Shown in pieces: positions 47,389 to 54,355 of a stretch of DNA of 64,000 nucleotides. The notes beneath the pieces were generated by a model that was not told the origin of the DNA, did no database searches, and saw nothing but the letters and a program-made list of their open reading frames with translations. The translations under genes were made by a program, and so were the position numbers. Position 1 is the first letter of the stretch; the number at the start of each line of letters is the position of its first letter. This DNA comes from Mucilaginibacter sp. KACC 22773 (GTDB taxonomy: Bacteria > Bacteroidota > Bacteroidia > Sphingobacteriales > Sphingobacteriaceae). The stretch is from NCBI RefSeq assembly GCF_028736215.1, contig NZ_CP117883.1, positions 3,162,001-3,226,000 of the forward strand, in the 5' to 3' direction.

Positions 47389-47883
47389 TCAATAATACGG
47401 AAGTGTTTCACTCTTAAAACGCTCCAAATCTATAGCTTCCGTAAAATAACTTCCAAATTTCCCGGAAAGGTACGGATCCCTGAATTTCACAATTGTATAT
47501 CCACTGTCGTAACAAACAATCTCTATCTCTGCATTAGGGTGTTGTATATTTCCATTTTTCCAGATCAGGGGATTACCTTCAGCAAATGGCAAATTATTTT
47601 CATCTATCGCCGGCTCAAAAGAACCAGGTATCCCCAAAATGACGCCCCAATATATTTGCAAATCGGCAGCGAGCAATCGCTGAAATTCGTTTTCGGACAA
47701 TAAAAAATAATCCTCATCATGATTTACCGGCAACGCAAGTGCTTCAACCGAACCTGATGTATTATATTCTAAATCCGATATCAACCAGTTAAACTGTTCC
47801 AAGTCTTCTAAAATGGGCAACAAAACCTCATTCAAATAGGTATGGCCCGAAAGCCTGACACAACGCCTTATAATCCAATTCAT
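47389..47883 (-). CDS. Conserved-looking hypothetical protein, 164 residues
   Basis: Not recognised. A soluble acidic protein without signal peptide or membrane segment. The middle has EDYFLLSENEFQRLLAADLQIYWGVILGI, and the end has DSGYTIVKFRDPYLSGKFGSYFTEAIDLE. It loosely resembles small immunity-type proteins found near toxins, but no toxin is adjacent. It is convergent with the hybrid kinase, one base between stops, and lies 20 bases after the YceH gene on the same strand, so it may be co-transcribed with that gene. Confidence 0.65.
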   Translation of the reverse strand: MNWIIRRCVRLSGHTYLNEVLLPILEDLEQFNWLISDLEYNTSGSVEALALPVNHDEDYFLLSENEFQRLLAADLQIYWGVILGIPGSFEPAIDENNLPFAEGNPLIWKNGNIQHPNAEIEIVCYDSGYTIVKFRDPYLSGKFGSYFTEAIDLERFKSETLPYY

Positions 47884-47903
47884 GTTTATTGTTTAGTACC
47901 TCC

Positions 47904-48557
47904 CTACCCCATCAACTCCTTCATCAACTTATCAAAAGCCTCCTTCATTTCGGCAAGTTCAAGCTCCAGTTTGGCTACACGCGCTTCAAGACCACTTGAT
48001 GAGCGACCACCGGTCTCTTCTATTTCCTCGTCGTCATTAATATCAGGAGTACCGGCCAGTAAATGCGCGTAACGCTGTTCCTTTTGACCGGGGCGTTTGG
48101 GGAGTTGTACGATATAAGGCATAGCCGGATCGGCCAGTTTTTCCAGCATTTCCTGGACTTCTTCTATCGATTCAAATTCGTACAACCTGCCCGAGTTGGT
48201 GTTTAACTCACCTGGCGTTTGCGGCCCCCGTAGTATCAGCAGGCAAATTAAAGCCACCTCGGCCGGTATTACCGGGAAAACGATGGCAAAGTTATGCTTG
48301 TACTTGATATTACGGATAGATCCGCCGGTTGCTGTCGAAATTAGTCCGCGCCTTTTAAGGGTATTCAGTGCTTCGGTCACAATGGCTTCATCGTAATTCA
48401 CTACCGGCTTGCGGGAGGTTTTCTGGTTACAGGCAGCGGTTAACCCGTTAAGGGTCATGGGGTAATAATCTGGTGTGGTTTTGCTTTTTTCCATCAGCGA
48501 GCCAAGCACACGCAGTTCGGCGGCATCAAGTACGGGTAAAGTTTGCGGTGAATCCAT
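47904..48557 (-). CDS. YceH family protein (DUF480)
   Basis: A 217-residue protein made of two winged-helix-like halves. LDAAELRVLGSLMEKSKTTPDYYPMTLNGL at the N-terminus and LLILRGPQTPGELNTNSGRLYEF near 105 are the DUF480 signatures. The end (from ~185) is a coiled-coil segment (LEARVAKLELELAEM), as in E. coli YceH. Family function is not established; DNA binding is suspected from the fold. Confidence 0.92.
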   Translation of the reverse strand: MDSPQTLPVLDAAELRVLGSLMEKSKTTPDYYPMTLNGLTAACNQKTSRKPVVNYDEAIVTEALNTLKRRGLISTATGGSIRNIKYKHNFAIVFPVIPAEVALICLLILRGPQTPGELNTNSGRLYEFESIEEVQEMLEKLADPAMPYIVQLPKRPGQKEQRYAHLLAGTPDINDDEEIEETGGRSSSGLEARVAKLELELAEMKEAFDKLMKELMG

Positions 48558-48717
48558 GGCTAAATATAAGCAGGTTTTTATAAGTGCAAAAAAACTTCAG
48601 TTTATTTAAAAGATTAGGCAAGTCAGCAACAAAAACATTCAGTAAATCCGTTACTTTGTATCATACATTTGAAGTGATGGCTTTTAGCTTTCGGCCTTCA
48701 GTTTTTGGCTCAAAAAC

Positions 48718-49536
48718 ATGTCTTTATTTATTACATCACTAAATTCGGGAAGTAATGGCAATTGCTATTATGTGGGGAACGATCAGGAGGCTATTTTGGT
48801 TGATGCAGGTATATCATGCCGCGAAACCGAAAAACGCATGGCCCGCCTGGGCCTGCCCATGAGCAAGGTAAAAGCCATTTTTGTATCCCATGAACATTCC
48901 GACCATATCCGGGGCATACCGGTACTGGCCAAAAAATTTAATTTGCCTGTATATATCACGCCCGGCACCCTGCTTCATTTAGGAAACACTGTAGATGCCA
49001 AACTAATCCACCACCTGCACGAGTTTGAAACGGTTACCATTGGCCAGCTGGAAGTAACATCCTTCCCCAAAGAGCATGATGCATCGGAGCCTCATAGTTT
49101 TATAGTTAGTTGCCGCGACATTAAAGTTGGCGTATTTACCGACCTTGGCATTGTTTGCGACAGGCTTATCCGCTATTTCAGCCAATGCCACGCCGCTTTT
49201 TTAGAGGCTAATTACGATGAGGTTATGCTGGATACAGGCGGATACCCCTATCACCTTAAAAGGCGTATCCGCGGTGGTAAGGGTCACCTGAGTAACAAGC
49301 AGGCGCTGGCACTATTTACGACACATCGCCCGGCACATATGACGCATTTGCTGCTGTCGCACCTGTCCAAAAACAACAACGATCCAAAACTGGTGGAGGA
49401 GCTTTTTAACGCCTGCGCCGATGGTGTTCACATTGTTGTAGCTTCAAGGCATGAGGAGACCCCTGTCTATCTTATTGATGGCAACCCGGGTAAAACACTG
49501 GAAGTTTTAGGGCAGCTTGATTTAGGCTTTAATTAA
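48718..49536 (+). CDS. MBL-fold metallo-hydrolase, YycJ/WalJ-like
   Basis: A 272-residue metallo-beta-lactamase-fold enzyme. The metal-binding SHEHSDHIRG is near residue 57. ITSLNSGSNGNCYYV at the N-terminus and the KEHDASEPHSF block near 118 are typical of the YycJ group, which has 5'-to-3' exonuclease activity in some bacteria. GGKGHLSNKQAL near 183 and LSHLSKNNNDP near 215 add the later histidines. The stop overlaps the next gene's stop by four bases, on the opposite strand. Confidence 0.9.
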   Translation: MSLFITSLNSGSNGNCYYVGNDQEAILVDAGISCRETEKRMARLGLPMSKVKAIFVSHEHSDHIRGIPVLAKKFNLPVYITPGTLLHLGNTVDAKLIHHLHEFETVTIGQLEVTSFPKEHDASEPHSFIVSCRDIKVGVFTDLGIVCDRLIRYFSQCHAAFLEANYDEVMLDTGGYPYHLKRRIRGGKGHLSNKQALALFTTHRPAHMTHLLLSHLSKNNNDPKLVEELFNACADGVHIVVASRHEETPVYLIDGNPGKTLEVLGQLDLGFN

Positions 49537-50309
49537 TCACCGGCCCTATCCTGCATAAATATGGTACTTAGTATTTCGTAGAGTTCGGGATGTTTGTGCT
49601 TAAGTTCGGTTGGCTTTTGAAAAAAATATTCGGCTACTACCGCAAAAAATTCAGCTTCGTTGGTAATTGCATAGGGATTGATATCTGATTTACCTGCTTC
49701 AATTTTATGAATTTCCTGGTGTATCATCTTTAGCCAGGGCAATACATATTCGTGAGCCAGCAGGTTTTCGGGTACACCGTCGGTAGCGCCATCGCTTTTA
49801 TCCAGCAGGTGCACAAATTCATGGATAGCGGTATTCTCCTTCCCTGCCGATTTGGAAAAGCCCTTGATAAGCGCCGCCCGCGATAATATCATCTGCCCGT
49901 TCATATAACCGCTGCCTACCATACCTAATATATTCCTGCTCCCGCCTTCAAACTGAAACTCACCATCAAAGGTATCCGGGTATAATATTACATTGGTTAA
50001 GTTGCGGTATTCCCAATCTTTAAAACCAAATATGGGAATCACGGCACTTGAAGCTATCATCACTCTGTCGATGTCATCAACCACAGTTCCCACACCTTCT
50101 ATGGTGATGCCCGATAAAAAGCTATTTACTTTTTGCTCAAACAATAGCTTGCCCGTATCGTCTAATTCCCGGTAAAACGATATGTTTTGCAACAAAACAG
50201 GTTTGTAATCGGTATTGGCAACAATGCCGGCCGATTTTGATTTGTTGTTTTTTAAAATGAAATAGCCGATCAGTGCTAAAACGATAAAGCCAATTATTAT
50301 AAAAGCCAT
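49533..50309 (-). CDS. MtfA-like zinc peptidase (M90), membrane-anchored
   Basis: A 258-residue protein with one N-terminal transmembrane helix (residues 2-20) and a soluble M90 domain. The zinc motif is HEFVHLLDKSDG near residue 165, as in MtfA, the Mlc-titration factor of E. coli, an aminopeptidase. NEAEFFAVVAEYFFQKP near 215 gives the third ligand. It lies 16 bases downstream of the DUF92 gene on the same strand and is likely co-transcribed. Its target here is unknown; no Mlc-type regulator is nearby. Confidence 0.9.
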   Translation of the reverse strand: MAFIIIGFIVLALIGYFILKNNKSKSAGIVANTDYKPVLLQNISFYRELDDTGKLLFEQKVNSFLSGITIEGVGTVVDDIDRVMIASSAVIPIFGFKDWEYRNLTNVILYPDTFDGEFQFEGGSRNILGMVGSGYMNGQMILSRAALIKGFSKSAGKENTAIHEFVHLLDKSDGATDGVPENLLAHEYVLPWLKMIHQEIHKIEAGKSDINPYAITNEAEFFAVVAEYFFQKPTELKHKHPELYEILSTIFMQDRAGD

Positions 50310-50325
50310 GTGGTAAATGTGAGGA

Positions 50326-51045
50326 TTAAATAAAGTAAAACAACAGCGCGACCAATGCGGCTATAAATGTATTTAAAAAGTTAACAGCATTATTGCCGAT
50401 GATGTTCTTGCGCTCCAGCAATGCCCCCAATACCGAATCACTTAAATTCCCTGCGGTACCTGCTATAATTATCGAAATCAGGTTCAAATCCCGGCCAAAA
50501 CCAATGCCATAAATTAAGGCTATTACGCAGCTTCCTGCAATACCAATCAATGATCCTTCCACGCTTATTACGCCGTCCAATCCCCGTTGATCGGGTTTTA
50601 GCGTGATAACATTGAAAAACCTTGTACCATAAACTGTCCCCAGTTCAGATGATAAGGTATCGGCCGTGGCCGAGGCAAAACCTGCAGCCATCATCAGTGT
50701 AAATAAATGACTATGCCGGGGATAAAATAACACCAGGATGCCAATAATAGCCGGTACGCCTGCATTGGCCAATACCTGCCCGGTTGTTCGCCCGCTTTTG
50801 TGTTCTTCAGCTATGGCAAACGCCTGCTTTTTATTTTGTTGCCAGGATGTAGCGGCCGATCCTAAAATAAAAAAGCTGGTCATCATTGCTATACCTGTAA
50901 ACCCTGCACCTGTAAAAACCAGGTAAGCCACTACCCCACCGGTTAAAGCAGCGGCAACGGTTAGCTTTTTGGCTATAACGCTATAGCTTACGCCGGCGAT
51001 AATAATGGCGGCCAATAAAGCATTACTATTAAACATAATTGCCAA
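50326..51045 (-). CDS. DUF92 integral membrane protein
   Basis: A 239-residue protein with about six hydrophobic segments. The family signature GFASATADTLSSELGTVYG near residue 120 and TVEG-like GVISVEGSLIGIAGS near 157 are present. The C-terminal GTAGNLSDSVLGALLERK is typical. Some DUF92 relatives in plants and archaea take part in isoprenoid or phytol phosphate metabolism, but the bacterial role is unknown. Confidence 0.88.
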   Translation of the reverse strand: MAIMFNSNALLAAIIIAGVSYSVIAKKLTVAAALTGGVVAYLVFTGAGFTGIAMMTSFFILGSAATSWQQNKKQAFAIAEEHKSGRTTGQVLANAGVPAIIGILVLFYPRHSHLFTLMMAAGFASATADTLSSELGTVYGTRFFNVITLKPDQRGLDGVISVEGSLIGIAGSCVIALIYGIGFGRDLNLISIIIAGTAGNLSDSVLGALLERKNIIGNNAVNFLNTFIAALVALLFYFI

Positions 51046-51099
51046 AGGTTTTTATTGTATAAGTAAAGCAGTTTTTTTATGGCGATAAAAATTCTTATT

Positions 51100-51750
51100 T
51101 CACTGCCGGCTGTTAACTGCTTCTTCAAAATCTTCTTTAATGAACGCCCATTCCTTCCCTTTGAGGCAAATAGGATCAAAATCTTCATCCGCTTGCCCGA
51201 AGTCAGTAAAGTTTTTGGTGATGAGTTCTTCATCATGTGTCCATTCATATCCCGTAGCGTGTAACGCTATCATTTGGTTAATCGAATATTGTTCGAGCAA
51301 CTCATGAAGGTCCCAAAAGTCCTTCTTCCTGCCGCCCCGTCGCACTACGTCGACCTTCATTGCGATGATTTCTTCAACAGAGGCTAAACGAATGCCGTCG
51401 CTTTCGATTAACTCCCCGAAAAACGGCTCACTGGCATAGTAAATATCCACTTTGACGATATTATCTTTATTCTCGCCGATGAGATACGACTTGCCGAATA
51501 CAGGATCACTTCCAAAATCGCCGCTTACATAAGGAAAGCTGTTTCTCAAATATTCCTCTATTTTGTTGTAATTTATTTTGCCGTAGTTACCGGCATCAGT
51601 AAATAAATCAATGTCTACCGACATTCGGTGGCCTAAATATAAGCTAAGGGCCGTGCCGCCAACCAACCGATGGTCTTTTAATACATCAGCTTGCATTAAG
51701 GTAGCCAGGGTTTGTTTAAGCTGTACGGATACCGTATTCCAATGGAGCAT
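51100..51750 (-). CDS. AbiEii/AbiGii-type nucleotidyltransferase (toxin candidate)
   Basis: A 216-residue nucleotidyltransferase. LVGGTALSLYLGHRMSVDIDLFTD near residues 29-52 gives the G-G-T and S-x-D-x-D metal site of the AbiEii family. VKVDIYY near 99 may supply the third acidic residue, and EEIIAMKVDVVRRGGRKKDFWDLHEL near 125 is the family's helical signature. In AbiE systems this toxin transfers nucleotides to tRNA and stops growth. The stop/start of the HTH gene and this one share one base (51750), so they are translationally coupled. Toxicity here is inferred. Confidence 0.88.
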   Translation of the reverse strand: MLHWNTVSVQLKQTLATLMQADVLKDHRLVGGTALSLYLGHRMSVDIDLFTDAGNYGKINYNKIEEYLRNSFPYVSGDFGSDPVFGKSYLIGENKDNIVKVDIYYASEPFFGELIESDGIRLASVEEIIAMKVDVVRRGGRKKDFWDLHELLEQYSINQMIALHATGYEWTHDEELITKNFTDFGQADEDFDPICLKGKEWAFIKEDFEEAVNSRQ

Positions 51751-52253
51751 TAGCTGGATTTTTTTCTTAAAAATGAAGGATCTGGACGATTGGGCTTAAT
51801 CTCATTTATAACAGCATATGTACTATCAATGCCGTAAAACCGTTGTATCTCCTTTTTCTCGTCTTCATTACCACGTTCCCACACACGCCGGATAACGGCG
51901 TTTTTCTGCCGTTGCCAGTCAATTTTGTCAAAATCAGTGTCCCAAAACAATATCCTGCGGAGCCTGGATATATCAGGACGATTAATAATCCCGATCTTAT
52001 ATTTAACCAATGTAGTATCGTACATAGCTTGTAAAATAGCCATCGTGCTCTCTTCCAAACCAAGTGCGTTGTCTATTTTAAAGGCTACTTCGGGCGTCAT
52101 TTTCCTTTTACCTTTTATAATCGCATTTAATGTTTGAGCAGGTAGCTTAATATCCCTGGCAAAAGCTGTTTGCTTTAGCTTTTTCTTTTTCAGCTCCCGG
52201 TCCAGAATTACGCCAGGATTAATTCCACGATATTTTTCGATCCATTTCTCCAT
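51750..52253 (-). CDS. XRE-type HTH regulator with C-terminal DUF6922-like region (antitoxin candidate)
   Basis: With the ATG at 52253 this is a 167-residue protein starting MEKWIEKYRG. I chose it because the longer frame (from 52340) runs through the promoter and inverted repeat. Residues ~18-75 are an XRE/HigA-like helix-turn-helix (KLKQTAFARDIKLPAQTLNAIIKGKRKMT). From ~95, RILFWDTDFDKIDWQRQKNAVIRRVWERGNEDEK matches the short domain commonly paired with AbiEii-type proteins in Bacteroidota. Order and coupling fit an antitoxin-first module, distinct from the usual AbiEi winged-helix antitoxin. Confidence 0.85.
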   Translation of the reverse strand: MEKWIEKYRGINPGVILDRELKKKKLKQTAFARDIKLPAQTLNAIIKGKRKMTPEVAFKIDNALGLEESTMAILQAMYDTTLVKYKIGIINRPDISRLRRILFWDTDFDKIDWQRQKNAVIRRVWERGNEDEKKEIQRFYGIDSTYAVINEIKPNRPDPSFLRKKSS

Positions 52254-52265
52254 CTTCAAAAATAA

Positions 52266-52330
52266 ACAGATTTGTTTATAATTCCAATTTTTATATAATA
52301 CGTACCTTATGATCAGGGTGACAAATCTGT
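52266..52330 (-). promoter_or_regulatory. Inverted repeat flanking the antitoxin promoter (operator candidate)
   Basis: ACAGATTTGT (52266-52275) and ACAAATCTGT (52321-52330) are perfect 10-bp inverted copies, 45 bases apart, directly upstream of the XRE gene. On the minus strand the upstream arm contains a TTG that is about 20 bases from a TATTATAT-like -7 element, so the promoter lies between the arms. The layout suits autorepression with DNA looping or a dimer of dimers. The remaining gap to 52618 shows no gene. Confidence 0.55.
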
Positions 52331-52618
52331 AGCGTTTCATATTAATCTACCTTAACTGCAAATACAAGTATTCGTAATTGAGTATGTTGCATGTGCCGAA
52401 GATACGAGAGGACGTATGGAGGGTGTTTTTTATGGTTTTGAAATTTCTTTTAATTTAGCATGAGTTTTCCATCATTTCCCAAAATGGTAAAATGTCTTAA
52501 AAAAGGTCGAAAATTTGTTACTCATTTGTTGCTCAGAACTCATAACTTTCCGATATTCCATAGTGTAAATCGTTTCTGTACCGGTAATTAGGCGGTCAAT
52601 TGCTATTTTTGCCACAGC

Positions 52619-53308
52619 ATGAAAGATATTTTAGGCCAGGCCATACATCATCATTACCATAAAAAAGCATCCCATAAATTGTGGATTAATAACCAATATG
52701 GCCCAAAAGAGGAAATGCCTATTGAAACCTATTTTAGGGATGAGGATGATATGCCCGATATTGAATGGCTTGCCCTGAATGAATGCCGCGGCGAAGTATT
52801 GGATATTGGAGCAGGCGCCGGCAGCCACGCCCTTGTGCTACAAGAACGCGGCTTTGATGTAACCGCATTGGAAATTTCTGCCTTAGCTGTAGATGTGATG
52901 CAGGCTCGCGGTGTTAAAAAAGTTGTAACCGCCGATATTTTTGAATACAACGATCATAAATACGACACCTTGTTACTGCTTATGAATGGTATTGGCCTAA
53001 CAGGTACTTTATCCAACTTAAAAACTTTCCTGCAGCATACAAAATTGCTGCTTAATAAAGGAGGGCAATTACTTTTTGATTCATCGGATATTGCTTACCT
53101 ATACGAAGGAACCTTGCCCGATACCGGCAAATACTACGGTGAACTTAGCTATCAGTATCAATACAATCGCCAAACATCCGAATGGTTTCCATGGCTTTAT
53201 ATAGACGAGAAAACGTTAACGACAATTGCCAATGAAGCCGGTTATGATATGGAAGTTTTACTGGAAGATGAATATCAGCAATACCTGGTGAGGCTAACGG
53301 TAGCATAG
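52619..53308 (+). CDS. Class I SAM-dependent methyltransferase
   Basis: A 229-residue soluble protein with a Rossmann-type methyltransferase core. EVLDIGAGAGSHALVL near residue 58 is motif I, ALEIS near 84 the acidic motif II, and DTLLLLMNGIGLTG near 118 motif IV. The N-terminus has several histidines (HHHYHKKASHKLW). The substrate is unknown. It is convergent with the AraC-type gene, six bases between stops. Confidence 0.88.
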   Translation: MKDILGQAIHHHYHKKASHKLWINNQYGPKEEMPIETYFRDEDDMPDIEWLALNECRGEVLDIGAGAGSHALVLQERGFDVTALEISALAVDVMQARGVKKVVTADIFEYNDHKYDTLLLLMNGIGLTGTLSNLKTFLQHTKLLLNKGGQLLFDSSDIAYLYEGTLPDTGKYYGELSYQYQYNRQTSEWFPWLYIDEKTLTTIANEAGYDMEVLLEDEYQQYLVRLTVA

Positions 53309-53314
53309 GTGTGC

Positions 53315-54205
53315 TCAAATCAGATCCTTGACCTTGCCGTTATAATTATCCATATACTCCCTTGGCGATTTACCGGTCACCGAACGGAATACCCGGTTAA
53401 AATTGGTAATGCTTTTAAAGCCACATTGATAAGCCGCCGCCGAAATGCTTTCAACTTTATTAGCATTTAATATCTTACAGGCTTCGTTGATACGCACTTC
53501 GTTTAAAAAAGTGACAAATGTGTTACCCGTATGCTTTTTAAAATACCTGCAAAACGATTCTGACGTCATAAAGGCGGCTTTAGATACATCCTCTAGGGTT
53601 ATAGGCTCCGTGTAGTTTTGCATAATGTAATTGTAAATATTACCTATCCGAATCCCTTCGTTTTCGGTAATCCCCGGTAAATTACCATAGGATGATAGCG
53701 GCTGCAGCTGTTCGTTTATCTCGCTTAAACCTTTCATCAGGTTTATAAATTGGATAAGTTGCTCCGCGCCTGTGGCATCTCTTAAGGCAGTCATATTAAT
53801 TATAGCCTTTTCCGTATCAGGCAAGGGTACCTTAAATCCTTGCTGATGGTGCTGTATAAATAGCTTAAACGCCCTCATTTCCGGCAGCTCAAACAGCGGC
53901 GTTAATATTCCTTCGGGGTTAAAAAAAATACTTAGCGCGCTTATTGCATCTTCAGTTTCATTTTCAAAATATTCGGGATTGCTTTTAAACAGGTGCGGCA
54001 GGTTAGCGCCTATCAAAAAAACGTCGCCGGGCGTAAAATGATGCATGTTATTACCGGCTATAAGCGTACCCTCTCCTTTTTGTATCCAGGTGATTTGTGC
54101 TTCTTTATGCCGGTGCAGGTAAGGGTAAAAATAAGGCAGGCTAAACTGGTCGGCAATTACGCTTTTATCGTGAGGTACAGGAATGGTAAACTGTAAAACT
54201 TTCAT
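53315..54205 (-). CDS. AraC-family transcriptional regulator
   Basis: A 296-residue regulator using the ATG at 54205 (the frame from 54229 adds eight residues without support). The N-terminal half is a cupin-type ligand domain (HRHKEAQITWIQKGEGTLIAG near 30, FTPGDVFLIG near 57). The C-terminal ~100 residues hold two helix-turn-helices: LEDVSKAAFMTSESFCRYFKKHTG and ISAAAYQCGFKSITNFNRVFRSVTGKSPREY. It follows the TonB-receptor gene on the same strand, but a strong terminator lies between them. It could control that receptor; see the direct repeats at 57294-57344. Confidence 0.92.
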   Translation of the reverse strand: MKVLQFTIPVPHDKSVIADQFSLPYFYPYLHRHKEAQITWIQKGEGTLIAGNNMHHFTPGDVFLIGANLPHLFKSNPEYFENETEDAISALSIFFNPEGILTPLFELPEMRAFKLFIQHHQQGFKVPLPDTEKAIINMTALRDATGAEQLIQFINLMKGLSEINEQLQPLSSYGNLPGITENEGIRIGNIYNYIMQNYTEPITLEDVSKAAFMTSESFCRYFKKHTGNTFVTFLNEVRINEACKILNANKVESISAAAYQCGFKSITNFNRVFRSVTGKSPREYMDNYNGKVKDLI

Positions 54206-54297
54206 TTGCAATTGCCTATTAACAAGCAAATATTATCATAAAAAAGCTTATTTTTCAAATCGACAGGCTAATATTTGTCAAATACTACCAAAATAAG

Positions 54298-54336
54298 ACA
54301 AAAAAATCCCCCGACTGATTATAAAGCCGGGGGATT
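54298..54336 (-). terminator. Intrinsic terminator of the TonB-receptor gene
   Basis: On the minus strand AATCCCCCGGCT and AGTCGGGGGATT form a G+C-rich stem (one mismatch) with a 9-base loop, followed by seven T residues. It lies 20 bases after the receptor stop. Confidence 0.93.
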
Positions 54337-54355
54337 GTTAAGCTATACCCTATTG

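Noticed and set aside
52254..52340. 29-residue N-terminal extension of the XRE regulator
   Set aside because: The extension crosses the inverted repeat and likely promoter and has no match to the HTH family start; the ATG at 52253 is preferred.
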